Counted from the first letter of the stretch, positions 47,326 to 55,845 are shown. The stretch: 64,000 nt of DNA from Listeria monocytogenes ATCC 19117 (GCF_000307025.1 NC_018584.1:1116001-1180000); one strand, 5' to 3'. Notes: generated by a model not told the origin, from the letters alone. A program made the numbers and translations.

Positions 47326-47360
47326 ATATAAAAAAGAAAACGCTTTAGGACGGCGTTTTC
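47326..47360 (-). terminator. Terminator of the VOC-family gene
   Basis: On the minus strand, arms gaaaacgc / gcgttttc are followed by a T-run. Confidence 0.75.
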
Positions 47361-47371
47361 TCTTCTTAATT

Positions 47372-47779
47372 TTATACGAATGCGAGTTGCCAAGTAATGC
47401 CATATTTATCCGTAACCCATGCCACTTTTCGAAGCGCTTCTACTGCTTCTGGCCCCATCATAACTGTACCTTCTTTAGCCAGTTTTTCAAAAAGAGTGTC
47501 AAATTCATCTTCCGTATCTGCAAAATAAAGGGTTGTAGTGGCCCAGCTAAAGTCAGGGGAGGCGTTGTTAGTCATGTCCATAATCATGAATGATGCACCT
47601 TTTATTTCAAAAGTAGCATTGAGAACCTTGCCAATATCGCCGCCTTGCTCTGGTTTTGTAAAGTAAGTTAGTCCGATTTTTTTCGCATCGGGGAAAGTGT
47701 CTAAATAAAAATTAAATGCTTCCTCGCCATTGCCGTTAAACGTGAAAAATGTGGAGATTCGTTTTGCTTGATTAAACAT
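47372..47779 (-). CDS. VOC-family (PhnB-like) protein
   Basis: 135 residues: FFTFNGNGEEAFNFYLDTFPDA at the N-terminus and DEFDTLFEKLAKEGTVMMGPE then DKYGITWQLAF at the C-terminus are standard for PhnB/3-demethylubiquinone methyltransferase-like VOC proteins. Probable metal-dependent enzyme of unknown substrate. Confidence 0.78.
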   Translation of the reverse strand: MFNQAKRISTFFTFNGNGEEAFNFYLDTFPDAKKIGLTYFTKPEQGGDIGKVLNATFEIKGASFMIMDMTNNASPDFSWATTTLYFADTEDEFDTLFEKLAKEGTVMMGPEAVEALRKVAWVTDKYGITWQLAFV

Positions 47780-47870
47780 TTATTTTACCTCCTTTTGAAT
47801 TATTTTAACTATACCCGAAAAATGTTTCAATTATGTGTTAAAATGAAGAAAAATGTGCGGGGGCTTGATG

Positions 47871-48350
47871 ATGAAATATCCGATAATGCTTGATATTACA
47901 GGGAAACGGGTTGTCATAATTGGCGGTGGGAAGGTGGCGCTTCGTAAAGTAAAGGGGCTGCTTCACACCAGAGCTGATATTTTAATTGTCGGGTTAGACG
48001 TTTTGCCAGAGATTAAAGAGCTTCAAGTGCAGGTGAAAGAAGAAGCATACCGGGCAGAACATCTAATTGGTGCTTTTCTGATATTTATTTGTACGAATAA
48101 CCCAGAAGTAAATCAAATGGTACTGAAAGATCGCTTGCCAGAACAACTAGTGAATGATACGACTGAACAAAAGAATTCCGATTTTTTCAATATGGCAACT
48201 GTATCAAAAAATGAGTTGCTAGTCGGTATTTCAACAGGAGGCGGGAATCCTGGATACGCCAAGAAAGTAAAACGGGAAGTACGCCAGTTAGTAGAAAATT
48301 TAGAAACAGAAGAAATCGGAAAGCGTAATAAAAATGATAAAACCTGCTAA
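47871..48350 (+). CDS. Precorrin-2 dehydrogenase-like (CysG/Met8 N-terminal) protein
   Basis: 159 residues. The Rossmann motif VVIIGGGKVALRK near the N-terminus, FICTNNPEVN and the STGGGNPGYAKKVKREV element are those of siroheme synthase NAD-binding domains. It would oxidise precorrin-2 to sirohydrochlorin, a shared precursor of B12 and siroheme, which fits the pdu/cob block downstream. Start is one of two adjacent ATGs (47868 or 47871) behind gggggc. Confidence 0.8.
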   Translation: MKYPIMLDITGKRVVIIGGGKVALRKVKGLLHTRADILIVGLDVLPEIKELQVQVKEEAYRAEHLIGAFLIFICTNNPEVNQMVLKDRLPEQLVNDTTEQKNSDFFNMATVSKNELLVGISTGGGNPGYAKKVKREVRQLVENLETEEIGKRNKNDKTC

Positions 48351-48366
48351 TTTTAGTAGGTTTTTT
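48339..48366 (+). terminator. Terminator after the dehydrogenase gene
   Basis: Arms aaacctgct / agtaggttt (one G-U pair) with a T-run; overlaps the stop codon. Confidence 0.75.
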
Positions 48367-48420
48367 ATTCTATTATATTGCTCTCTTTTAGGTTGCAAAA
48401 TTTTACTATAGATTTTGGAA

Positions 48421-48448
48421 TGTAAACGCTCTATCATTGAAGTATACT
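48421..48448 (+). promoter_or_regulatory. pduS promoter with cre-like box
   Basis: TATACT at 48443-48448 is preceded at 17 bases by the poor -35 ATGTAA, which sits on TGTAAACGCTCTAT (48421-48434), close to a CcpA cre site but lacking its final CA. The same layout recurs at pocR. Confidence 0.5.
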
Positions 48449-48477
48449 GAAAAACTATTAAGAGGGTGTTGAGCCAA

Positions 48478-49833
48478 ATGTCCATTTTAGAAAAGATTAA
48501 AGATGCCGGAGTTGTTGGTTGTGGTGGAGCGGGCTTTCCGACCCATGCCAAATTTAGCGGTGAAGTGGAATACTTAATTATTAACGCAGCGGAATGTGAA
48601 CCGCTCCTAAAAACAGATCATTTTGTCATGAGAAACCATGCAGTAGAAACGATTAAAGCAATTGAAATGGTTAAAAGCCAAGTAGGTGCAGAATTTGCCG
48701 TTATTGCAACAAAACGGTATTACACAGAGGAAATTGCGGCTTTACGGTCAGCAATTACAGAACTAGATGCAAGTGTGACAATACATGAGATGGATAATGT
48801 CTATCCAACTGGTGACGAGCAAGTCATGGTCTTTGAAGTGACTGGACGCGTTGTGCCACCAAGCGGTATTCCACTAATGGTTGGCTGTATTGTATCGAAT
48901 GTCTCGACAATGTGGAACGTCTTTCATGCAATTCAAGATGACGCACCAGTTGTTCGTAAACAGCTGACAGTAACTGGAGCAGTTGGAGAGCCGAAACTTT
49001 TAGATGTCCCAGTTGGAACGCCATTTGAAGTCTGTTTAGCAGCAGCTGGTGGAACTAATTTAGACGAGTATTTATTTTTAGATGGTGGACCAATGATGGG
49101 GAAATTAAATGACAAGTCTACCATTGCTGAAAAAGTAGTAACGAAAACAACTTCGGGTTTGATTGTGGCAGAGGATACTGGTTATCTGCACAAGCTACAT
49201 TACCAAACAGTGGAACAAATTTTTAATGAAACAAAATCGGCTTGTATTCAGTGTTCACTTTGTTCGGATTTATGTCCAAGAAAACAATTAGGTCACGATA
49301 TTCATCCGCATAAAGTTATGCGCCATTTCGCGGTTGCAGAAGATATAACGGATATTAAACCAGATCCGATTTGGGAAGAAGCGATGATTTGCTGTGAATG
49401 TGGCATTTGTGAGGTAATTGCTTGTCCGATGGGGCTCTCACCGCGCCAAGTAAATATTCATGTGAAAAAAGAACTTTTAAAACAAGGCGTTCGTTATCAA
49501 ACTGATAAAAAAGAATTTACGCCTGATCCGATGCGTGAATATAAATCAATTGCTCCCAAAAATATTCTAATCAAAATGGGCTTACAACAATATGCAGACG
49601 TTCATTTAGAAACAATGCATTATCTAGATGTAGATGAAGTATTTATCCCAACGAAAATGCATATTGGCGCGCCGTCTATTCCAGTAGTAAGTGAAGGGGA
49701 CATCGTGAAAAAAGGTGATTTAATTGCGAAAATTCCTGATGCGTCTCTTGGGGCAAATATCCATGCAAGTATTGACGGTCAAATTATTCGTATAACCGAA
49801 GAACAAGTTCATATTAAGAAGGTGATGTCATGA
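48478..49833 (+). CDS. pduS: Cobalamin reductase PduS
   Basis: 451 residues from the ATG at 48478, behind agaggg; upstream GTG/TTG starts are too close to that site. Flavoprotein related to RnfC: GCGGAGFPTHAKF and INAAECEPLL at the N-terminus bind FMN. Two [4Fe-4S] motifs CIQCSLCSDLCP and CCECGICEVIACP are in the centre, and a biotinyl-like C-terminal domain ends the protein. It reduces cob(III)/cob(II)alamin so that adenosyl-B12 can be remade. First gene of the pduST pair. Confidence 0.93.
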   Translation: MSILEKIKDAGVVGCGGAGFPTHAKFSGEVEYLIINAAECEPLLKTDHFVMRNHAVETIKAIEMVKSQVGAEFAVIATKRYYTEEIAALRSAITELDASVTIHEMDNVYPTGDEQVMVFEVTGRVVPPSGIPLMVGCIVSNVSTMWNVFHAIQDDAPVVRKQLTVTGAVGEPKLLDVPVGTPFEVCLAAAGGTNLDEYLFLDGGPMMGKLNDKSTIAEKVVTKTTSGLIVAEDTGYLHKLHYQTVEQIFNETKSACIQCSLCSDLCPRKQLGHDIHPHKVMRHFAVAEDITDIKPDPIWEEAMICCECGICEVIACPMGLSPRQVNIHVKKELLKQGVRYQTDKKEFTPDPMREYKSIAPKNILIKMGLQQYADVHLETMHYLDVDEVFIPTKMHIGAPSIPVVSEGDIVKKGDLIAKIPDASLGANIHASIDGQIIRITEEQVHIKKVMS

Positions 49834-50384
49834 AAATGGATACATTAGGATTTCTCGAATTAAATAGTATTTCGAAAGGCATCGAGGCGGTTGACACAAT
49901 GCTAAAAGCGGCCAACTCCGAATTGATTTATGCTAAAGCAAGCTGCCCTGGGAAGTATTATATATTAATTGCAGGGACAGTAGATTCTGTAGCTCAATCA
50001 ATTGAAGCTGGAACGAAGATTGGTGCGGCAAATATCGTCGGGAATTTAGTCATTCCTCGCGTGTCCGACCAAGTAATTAAAGCAATTAACAAAACGGAAG
50101 TGCCAGATGAGATGAATGCAGTTGGTGTTATGGAGTATTATTCCTGTTCAGGATCAATTATTGCTGCAGATGCCGCAGTAAAAGCTGCAGATGTTCAGTT
50201 AATGGATATTCGGTTGGCAACGGGGATTGCTGGTAAATCTTTCGTTGTTCTAACTGGTGATACAGCAGCATGTGAAGCGGCTGTGGAAGCTGGACTTGCG
50301 GCAGCCAAAGAAGAAGCACTTTTAATTAATAAAGTAGTTATACCAAGACCTCGTAAAGAAGTTTTTGAGAGTTTAATCTATTAA
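49830..50384 (+). CDS. pduT: Microcompartment shell protein PduT (tandem BMC, Fe-S)
   Basis: 184 residues, two BMC domains in tandem (LGFLELNSISKGIEAVDTM and VGVMEYYSCSGSIIAADAA). Trimers form pseudohexagonal tiles. The single Cys in AKASCPGKYY (residue 39) is where Salmonella PduT holds its shared [4Fe-4S] cluster at the pore, presumably passing electrons to PduS. Overlaps pduS by 4 bases. Confidence 0.93.
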   Translation: MKMDTLGFLELNSISKGIEAVDTMLKAANSELIYAKASCPGKYYILIAGTVDSVAQSIEAGTKIGAANIVGNLVIPRVSDQVIKAINKTEVPDEMNAVGVMEYYSCSGSIIAADAAVKAADVQLMDIRLATGIAGKSFVVLTGDTAACEAAVEAGLAAAKEEALLINKVVIPRPRKEVFESLIY

Positions 50385-50385
50385 A

Positions 50386-50402
50386 AAGATAACAATATAT
50401 TG
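50386..50402 (+). repeat. 17-bp element, copy 1 (after pduT)
   Basis: aagataacaatatattg, identical to 55342-55358. It contains the palindrome caatatattg and is followed by GAG..GAGAAAG and a terminator hairpin. Confidence 0.7.
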
Positions 50403-50418
50403 TCATAGAGTTTTTGAG

Positions 50419-50453
50419 AAAGGTACGCACTGACTGTGGTTGCGTGCCTTTTG
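50419..50453 (+). terminator. Terminator after pduT
   Basis: 11-base arms aaaggtacgca / tgcgtgccttt (one G-U pair). Confidence 0.78.
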
Positions 50454-50459
50454 AACAAT

Positions 50460-50488
50460 CTGACAAAATAGTGGCGCTTAAATATGAT
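50460..50488 (+). promoter_or_regulatory. pduU promoter
   Basis: CTGACA, 17-base spacer, TATGAT, 43 bases before the pduU start. Confidence 0.6.
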
Positions 50489-50531
50489 AGGATTATTTTG
50501 AGATAGTTTGTCTAGATGAGGAGTGAAGAAA

Positions 50532-50882
50532 ATGAGTTTTGATGATAATAAAGAGCGTGTAATACAAGAATATGTACCGGGAAAACAGGTGACGCTGGCG
50601 CATTTAATCGCCAACCCAAACCGTGATATTTATACAAAATTAGGATTAGAAGAAGGCGCAAGTGCGATTGGAATTTTAACGATTACGCCAAGTGAGGCTT
50701 CCATTATTGCGAGTGACATTGCAACTAAATCAGGTGACGTACGAATTGGCTTTATTGATCGTTTTAGTGGGTCCGTTGTACTTACAGGTGATGTTTCTTC
50801 TGTTGAATCAGCTTTACAACAAGTCGTTTATTCATTACATGAGATTTTGGACTTTTCTATTCCAAAAATCACTAGGAGCTGA
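50532..50882 (+). CDS. pduU: Shell protein PduU (permuted BMC)
   Basis: 116 residues from the ATG at 50532 (gaggag 8 bases upstream). Circularly permuted BMC domain with the N-terminal strand ([10 protein letters not shown]) that forms the beta-barrel cap over the hexamer pore in PduU/Eut[20 protein letters not shown] is the BMC helix. Followed 5 bases later by pduV, its known interaction partner. Confidence 0.92.
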   Translation: MSFDDNKERVIQEYVPGKQVTLAHLIANPNRDIYTKLGLEEGASAIGILTITPSEASIIASDIATKSGDVRIGFIDRFSGSVVLTGDVSSVESALQQVVYSLHEILDFSIPKITRS

Positions 50883-50887
50883 GTCAC

Positions 50888-51319
50888 TTGAAGAAAATGA
50901 TGGTAATGGGTTCAGTTGGTTGTGGTAAAACAACGCTGTGCCAGAAATTACATGGATATGATATTTTATATAAAAAAACACAAGCTGTGGAGTATTTTCA
51001 AGAAATGATTGATACGCCAGGTGAATTTGTACAGCATAGACAACTCTACAGCGCGCTCACTGTGACTGCGGCTGATGCATCTGTAATCGCAATTTTACAG
51101 AGTGTAACGGAGAAGAAGCAGACGTTTTCACCGATGTTTGCCAGTATTTTTGCTAAACCGGTTATTGGGATTGTTACAAAAGTGGATTTAGCGGAATCAG
51201 AAAAAGACATCGAGCGAGCAGAGCGGGAATTACGCATGGCTGGCGCGAAGCATATTTTTTATATTTCTTCGTTAGAGGAAACTGGAATAGAAGAGCTTCG
51301 GGCATATTTGGAAGATTAA
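50888..51319 (+). CDS. pduV: PduV-like small GTPase
   Basis: 143 residues with TTG start behind aggag. P-loop GSVGCGKTT, IDTPGEF switch II, and TKVD guanine-specificity motif. PduV/EutP proteins bind PduU on the shell outside and influence microcompartment placement. Confidence 0.88.
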   Translation: MKKMMVMGSVGCGKTTLCQKLHGYDILYKKTQAVEYFQEMIDTPGEFVQHRQLYSALTVTAADASVIAILQSVTEKKQTFSPMFASIFAKPVIGIVTKVDLAESEKDIERAERELRMAGAKHIFYISSLEETGIEELRAYLED

Positions 51320-51343
51320 TTTTAACTAAGTGGGGGTTATTTT

Positions 51344-52087
51344 ATGCCTCAAGTGAGGGATTTATCTGTAATTGATGTGCCTGGTGGCTGTGTTTTGACG
51401 AGCTGTGATATTAGCGCTGGGTTTGGTGAGAAAGTGCATGATGGTTTAAGAGTCGCGCCGGAAGTCACAGCTCGTTTGACCTTGAGAGTCGCTCTACTAG
51501 AAATGCTTGCTTCAGGTGCTGTAGTAGTGGCTGTGAGTGATGTTATCGGAGCGGAAATGGAGCCGACCGGTAAACGTGTTATCGCAGGGCTAAAAGACGA
51601 ACTTATTAAGGCTGATTTAGGTCATATTGAATTAAATGGAAGTACTGAAGAAAATATGAACGTAACACAAACTAGTGTAGGCGTTCTTGTAACTGGTTTT
51701 GCGACTAAAGCTGCACTTAAGCTTATAAATGTGCACGAAGCTGCGGTCTTATTTGCATTTGGCGAACCGATTGTTGGAGCAGAAGTTTTGCAGAGGATGG
51801 CGGAGATGCCAGATTATCATTTAGTGAAAAAATTGGTGGAGCATAGCGATGTGCTTGAAGTTGTGCCGGTTGGGTCGAAAGGAATGGCTTATGAGGCAAA
51901 TACTTTAGCACGGCTTAATGATTGTACTTTCAAAGCCAGTGACGTTTTTAATGAAGCGACCATGAATAAAACTGCGGGGCCTGCTTCTGTTATTTTAGTA
52001 GCAGTTAAAGCAAGTGAAGTAAAAGCATTTGAGCAGAACTTTCCAGCGGCTAAATGTTTAGGAGAGTTGAGGAATTACCATGAGTGA
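51344..52087 (+). CDS. cblS: Alpha-ribazole kinase CblS
   Basis: 247 residues. No P-loop; the DISAGFGEKVHDGLRVAPE start and repeated glycine strands suit a PurM-like ATP-binding fold. In Listeria the gene at this locus is known as cblS, which phosphorylates alpha-ribazole to alpha-ribazole phosphate for the lower ligand of B12, replacing the CobT route. It is followed by cobU, cobS and cobC, which use that product. The stop overlaps the cobU start by 8 bases. Confidence 0.82.
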   Translation: MPQVRDLSVIDVPGGCVLTSCDISAGFGEKVHDGLRVAPEVTARLTLRVALLEMLASGAVVVAVSDVIGAEMEPTGKRVIAGLKDELIKADLGHIELNGSTEENMNVTQTSVGVLVTGFATKAALKLINVHEAAVLFAFGEPIVGAEVLQRMAEMPDYHLVKKLVEHSDVLEVVPVGSKGMAYEANTLARLNDCTFKASDVFNEATMNKTAGPASVILVAVKASEVKAFEQNFPAAKCLGELRNYHE

Positions 52088-52637
52088 GATGATGCTTGTA
52101 ACTGGTGGCGCTAGAAGTGGTAAAAGTAGTTTTGCTGAAAAAGAAGCTACCAAATATAATCGTGTTTTATATGTGGCGACCGGAATTGCATTTCAAAATG
52201 ATACAGAGTTTCAAGCTAGGATAAAAAAACATCAAGCAACGCGTCCAGAACACTGGGATACTTTTGAAGCATTTAAAGGGATTGCTGCTTATTTGGAGCG
52301 AAATGGAAATAAATATGATGTAATAATGCTTGATTGCGTAACGATGTTAGTAACTAATTTGTTTTTTTCGTTGCTTGGTGAGCGCGAGTTGACAAATGAG
52401 ATTGCTGATGAAGTAGAAGCGGGAATTCAATCGGAAGTTCGCGCAATTTTAAAAGCAGGAGAGCAATCCTCAGCCAAATTTATTTTTGTTACGAACGAAA
52501 TCGGATTAGGGGTTGTACCTGAAAACAAGTTAACACGCGTCTTTCGAGACATTATTGGTCGTATTAATCAGCAAATTGCAACGGAAGTAGAAGAAGTCTA
52601 TTTTGTCGTGAGTGGCATTCCGAAAAGGTGGAAGTAA
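52080..52637 (+). CDS. cobU: Adenosylcobinamide kinase/GTP transferase CobU
   Basis: 185 residues. P-loop [18 protein letters not shown], and [17 protein letters not shown] (with the guanylylated His) are diagnostic. Makes adenosylcobinamide-GDP for nucleotide-loop assembly. Confidence 0.95.
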   Translation: MSEMMLVTGGARSGKSSFAEKEATKYNRVLYVATGIAFQNDTEFQARIKKHQATRPEHWDTFEAFKGIAAYLERNGNKYDVIMLDCVTMLVTNLFFSLLGERELTNEIADEVEAGIQSEVRAILKAGEQSSAKFIFVTNEIGLGVVPENKLTRVFRDIIGRINQQIATEVEEVYFVVSGIPKRWK

Positions 52638-52638
52638 T

Positions 52639-53385
52639 ATGAAAACATTGATTTTATTAATTCAATTCTTTACGCGAATTCCGTTACCTGTCCAAATAAA
52701 TATGGATGAAATCAACTTGAAAAAAGGGAGTGCTTTGCTGCCGTTTGTCGGGGTGATTATTGGCGCTTGGAATTGGCTCATTTTTACTTTGGTGGCGCTT
52801 TTGATGCCCTTACCAGTTGCGATTATTGCGGGGCTTTTTGCAGAAATTATCATTACTGGCGGTTTTCATGTTGATGCACTGGCGGATACGGCGGATGGAC
52901 TTTTTTCTTCTCGGAAAAGAGAGCGTATGCTGGAAATTATGAAAGATAGTCGTGTAGGCGCGAATGGCGTGATTGCGATTTGCTTTTATTTTCTTTTTTA
53001 TGGCTCTTTATTCCTATCTGTTCCAGATACGCAACAAATTGGTTGGTTATTTTTCGTTTTACCGATTGTTGCTAAAGGAGTGACAATGTTGCTTTTTGCA
53101 AAAATGACCTATGCGGGATCGAAAGAAGGACTAGGTTCGATTTTTCTAGGAGTTCCTTGGTGGCCGGTTGTGATTGCGCAGGTGATCGTATTAGTTGCGT
53201 TAGGGCTGTTTTTCTCATATATTGGCGTTATTGCTTATGCTGGCGTGATTCTGTTTACGATTATTTACCGGGCATTTGTTTATAAACGGATTGGTGGTAT
53301 GAATGGGGATACGCTTGGTGCGGGTGGACAAATGGGACAACTTATTTGTTTATTTTGTTTAGTGCTGCTTTGGGGGTTGATTTAA
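52639..53385 (+). CDS. cobS: Cobalamin synthase CobS
   Basis: 248 residues from ATG 52639. Polytopic membrane enzyme with the CobS signature [16 protein letters not shown] and GANG in the next stretch. Joins AdoCbi-GDP to alpha-ribazole (phosphate). Confidence 0.95.
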   Translation: MKTLILLIQFFTRIPLPVQINMDEINLKKGSALLPFVGVIIGAWNWLIFTLVALLMPLPVAIIAGLFAEIIITGGFHVDALADTADGLFSSRKRERMLEIMKDSRVGANGVIAICFYFLFYGSLFLSVPDTQQIGWLFFVLPIVAKGVTMLLFAKMTYAGSKEGLGSIFLGVPWWPVVIAQVIVLVALGLFFSYIGVIAYAGVILFTIIYRAFVYKRIGGMNGDTLGAGGQMGQLICLFCLVLLWGLI

Positions 53386-53961
53386 GTGCAACTTATTTTT
53401 GTGCGACACGGAGAAACGGACTGGAATGTAGCGAAAAAATATTGTGGTCAGTTAGATGTCGCGTTAAATGAAAATGGTATTCGACAAATGGAGCAACTCC
53501 GCGAAAAGCTGGAGAATTACTCGATCGATTTAGTTGTTACGAGTGATCTTATGCGCGTGAAGCAGTCGGCAAATATTTTAAGTAACGCAAAGACGCTTCG
53601 GTTTCCGGCTTTGAATGAAATGAATTTCGGTGACTTTGAAGGTTATACATATCAGGAAATTAGCACTAAGTTTCCAAAGGCGTGGAATGAATACTGTAAT
53701 AACTGGCAAACGGCACTATTTCCAAATGGGGAAAGTTTTCCGATATTTTATGAGCGAGTAGTTGCGATATTAGAAGAAGAAATGGAAAAATGGCAGCAAC
53801 TTGATACGGTGTTGCTCGTGGGTCATCTCGGTGTTTTACGAGTCATTGCGCTTTTTTTACAAAAACAAACTATAGCACAATATTGGGATATCGATTTTAA
53901 GCAAGGATGTTATTCGCTCTGGGACAACAAATCTCAACATTTTCTTATTTCTAATCAATAG
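53386..53961 (+). CDS. cobC: Alpha-ribazole phosphatase CobC
   Basis: 191 residues, GTG start one base after the cobS stop. Histidine-phosphatase family: FVRHGETDWN with catalytic His, second His in VGHLGVLR. Removes the phosphate of adenosylcobalamin-5'-phosphate or alpha-ribazole phosphate. Last gene of the cblS-cobUSC unit. Confidence 0.9.
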   Translation: MQLIFVRHGETDWNVAKKYCGQLDVALNENGIRQMEQLREKLENYSIDLVVTSDLMRVKQSANILSNAKTLRFPALNEMNFGDFEGYTYQEISTKFPKAWNEYCNNWQTALFPNGESFPIFYERVVAILEEEMEKWQQLDTVLLVGHLGVLRVIALFLQKQTIAQYWDIDFKQGCYSLWDNKSQHFLISNQ

Positions 53962-54033
53962 TAGATTTTTGTTGTTTCAGATGAAAACGCTTTTTTTATA
54001 AATACTTTGTGGTAAGATGTAGGTAGTTAAATA

Positions 54034-54207
54034 GGTCTTATGTTGGTGGAATGTATGTACATTTCTGAAAGAGGAATTCGGTGCGATGCCGAAACTGCCC
54101 CCGCAACTGTAAGGTGGACAAGAATCGAGATAGCCACTGTACGTTTTTAGCGTATGGGAAGGTTCGATTGTTGGATGAAGCCAAGTCAGGATACTCGCCA
54201 AATAAGC
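54034..54207 (+). promoter_or_regulatory. Cobalamin riboswitch
   Basis: Conserved core elements are present in order: ggaattcggtgcgatgccg, actgcccccgcaactgtaa, and a B12-box-like gccaagtcaggatactcgcc (54180-54199), closed by a P1 stem (ggtcttat / ataagcc with one bulge). A terminator follows at 54274-54307. It does not precede a B12 gene in the same orientation; it faces the 3' end of pocR. Confidence 0.93.
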
Positions 54208-54273
54208 CGGAAGCAACTCTTTTTCGGGGTCCTAAAAAGCGTATGCGGGTCGTATAGCTTATTTGCTGTGCAT

Positions 54274-54307
54274 AAACTCTCATTCGATGACGGATGAAAG
54301 TTTTTTT
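54274..54307 (+). terminator. Riboswitch expression-platform terminator
   Basis: 13-base arms aaactctcattcg / cggatgaaagttt (one mismatch, one G-U) plus T-run. Confidence 0.85.
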
Positions 54308-54325
54308 GTTTTTCAGGCAACAAAA

Positions 54326-54363
54326 AAGTCATATTCCTAAAGGGAAGAGAACATGACTTTTAG
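54326..54363 (-). terminator. Terminator of pocR
   Basis: On the minus strand aaaagtcatgttc / ggaatatgactttttt follows the pocR stop. Confidence 0.8.
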
Positions 54364-54370
54364 ATAAAAC

Positions 54371-55255
54371 TTATTTTAATGTTTCGCGGTAGCCTTTTGG
54401 CGTAACTTCAAACTCTTTCCGGAAGACTTTACAGAAATAGCTTGTTTGTGTGAAGCCTAGGTTCCGTGCGATATTATCAATGGACAAACGTGGATTTTTC
54501 AACATTTCTTTGGCAAGTGACATTTTCTTTTGGTTCACATAATTGATGAAATTCACATTCATTTCTTTTTTGAATAACTTACTAAAATAATAAGAGCTAA
54601 GGTACACATGACTTGCCACTTCATCAAGTGTAATCGGTCGGTTGAGATTTTTCTCGATATACTTAAGTGCTTTCCGAATTTCTTTATTTTCTTCATGATG
54701 CGCTATTTTTGCATGATGAAAAACAATTTTTTGCTTTTGCTCTTCCCGGCTTTTTTCCATTTCGGATTTCAAGTAATACTGGGAGATAATCGTGAGCATT
54801 TCGGCAGAAGAATTAATTTTCTTGGAGCTGAAAACAGGGACAGAGCGAAATGCGGAGATGAGCTCTTTATCATTTTTCCAATCGGTTTCTTCTGCTTGAA
54901 TATTACCAACTTCGCTACTTTCTTCACAAATAACCTGGCCACTAAGTAAAAATCCGCTAAGTTGGTTTTCGACGACGATGGGAACTGAGAAATCTGTTAA
55001 CCCGGCGTGACATCGATAAATTAAAGGCTTTCCGGTTTTGGAGGCTTCCAGTCCACCAAACATATCACATTTTTGGCAAAGGGAGCGATATTTGGGATTG
55101 GAGCGAATAAGTTGGCAAAAAGGAGTAAAGTTACATAATCTAGAAACTTCGGTACCGTGTATATCTACAACAACGGAGGCTAAACTGGTTGCGGCTGAGA
55201 ACTCATCCATTACTTTTTCAATGAGCATTTCGTTGCTTTTGGACTGTAGTAACAT
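54371..55255 (-). CDS. pocR: PocR, AraC-family activator of pdu/cob genes
   Basis: 294 residues. The N-terminal ~165 residues form a PocR sensory domain with Cys-rich element SLCQKCD and YRCHAGLTDF. The C-terminal ~100 residues are an AraC DNA-binding domain (two HTH; LDEVASHVYLSSYYFSKLFKKE and IDNIARNLGFTQTSYFCKVF). In Salmonella and Listeria PocR activates pdu and cob operons in response to propanediol. Covered by the antisense RNA from the riboswitch. Confidence 0.93.
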   Translation of the reverse strand: MLLQSKSNEMLIEKVMDEFSAATSLASVVVDIHGTEVSRLCNFTPFCQLIRSNPKYRSLCQKCDMFGGLEASKTGKPLIYRCHAGLTDFSVPIVVENQLSGFLLSGQVICEESSEVGNIQAEETDWKNDKELISAFRSVPVFSSKKINSSAEMLTIISQYYLKSEMEKSREEQKQKIVFHHAKIAHHEENKEIRKALKYIEKNLNRPITLDEVASHVYLSSYYFSKLFKKEMNVNFINYVNQKKMSLAKEMLKNPRLSIDNIARNLGFTQTSYFCKVFRKEFEVTPKGYRETLK

Positions 55256-55300
55256 AGCTATTCCCCTTTCGGCGAGACTTGGCGTGTTTCTGTCGTTCTT

Positions 55301-55329
55301 AGTATAGCATATTTATAATGCGCTTACAT
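55301..55329 (-). promoter_or_regulatory. pocR promoter with cre-like box
   Basis: Minus strand: -35 ATGTAA (55324-55329), 17-base spacer, TATACT (55301-55306). The -35 lies in ATGTAAGCGCATTAT, a cre-like sequence, matching the pduS layout. Confidence 0.55.
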
Positions 55330-55341
55330 TTTCTTGCCATG

Positions 55342-55358
55342 AAGATAACAATATATTG
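55342..55358 (+). repeat. 17-bp element, copy 2 (upstream of pduA)
   Basis: aagataacaatatattg, identical to 50386-50402; 216 bases before pduA and 87 bases behind the pocR start. Confidence 0.7.
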
Positions 55359-55379
55359 CTAAGAGTAATTTCATAAGAG

Positions 55380-55413
55380 AAAGCCCAAACCATGCATTAT
55401 TGGATGGCTTTTT
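55380..55413 (+). terminator. Terminator upstream of pduA (probable AspocR end)
   Basis: Stem aaagcc / ggcttt with internal pairing and a T-run. A second, imperfect hairpin lies at about 55437-55460. The 302-base gap 55256-55557 holds the pocR and pduA promoters and these elements. Confidence 0.6.
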
Positions 55414-55479
55414 GTCGTTATTTTTTTTGGAGGCGCAAAATTGTGTTAAAACACGATTGGCGTCTTCTTTTTTTCTATT

Positions 55480-55518
55480 TGGAAGCGGCAACTATTTATA
55501 TTCCGGATTGCCTATACT
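55480..55518 (+). promoter_or_regulatory. pduA promoter
   Basis: TATACT (55513-55518) with a poor -35, as expected for an activator-dependent promoter. A cre-like TGGAAGCGGCAACT is at 55480-55493. Confidence 0.45.
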
Positions 55519-55557
55519 GAGAGAGTAAAATACTTATTTTGAGAAGGAGGTACACCC

Positions 55558-55845
55558 ATGCAAGAAGCACTAGGCTTAGTTGAAACTAAAGGGCTAGTCG
55601 GCGCCATTGAAGCCGCTGACGCCATGGTTAAATCAGCTAATGTAACATTAACAGGGTACGAAAAAATCGGGTCTGGACTGGTTACTGTCATGGTTCGTGG
55701 CGATGTTGGTGCGGTGAAAGCAGCGACAGAAGCAGGAGCGGCAGCAGCAAGAAATGTAGGTACCGTGATGAGTACACATGTTATTCCTCGTCCGCATACT
55801 GATGTGGAAGAAATTTTACCAGTGAGGGTGAAGTCAGATGAGTGA
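55558..55845 (+). CDS. pduA: Shell protein PduA
   Basis: 95 residues, single BMC domain: [42 protein letters not shown]. Forms hexamers with a central pore for propanediol. Very close to PduJ further on; differs mainly in its last residues. Start ATG behind aaggagg. Confidence 0.95.
   Translation: MQEALGLVETKGLVGAIEAADAMVKSANVTLTGYEKIGSGLVTVMVRGDVGAVKAATEAGAAAARNVGTVMSTHVIPRPHTDVEEILPVRVKSDE

Larger units (their letters stand above)
54034..55413 (+). ncRNA. AspocR: riboswitch-controlled antisense RNA to pocR
   Basis: Read-through of the riboswitch terminator gives an RNA running through the whole pocR gene on the opposite strand, ending most likely at the hairpin 55380-55413. In L. monocytogenes this RNA (Rli39/AspocR) is known: without B12 the long form is made and lowers pocR expression; with B12 it stops at the riboswitch. 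Exact ends here are inferred. Confidence 0.75.
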
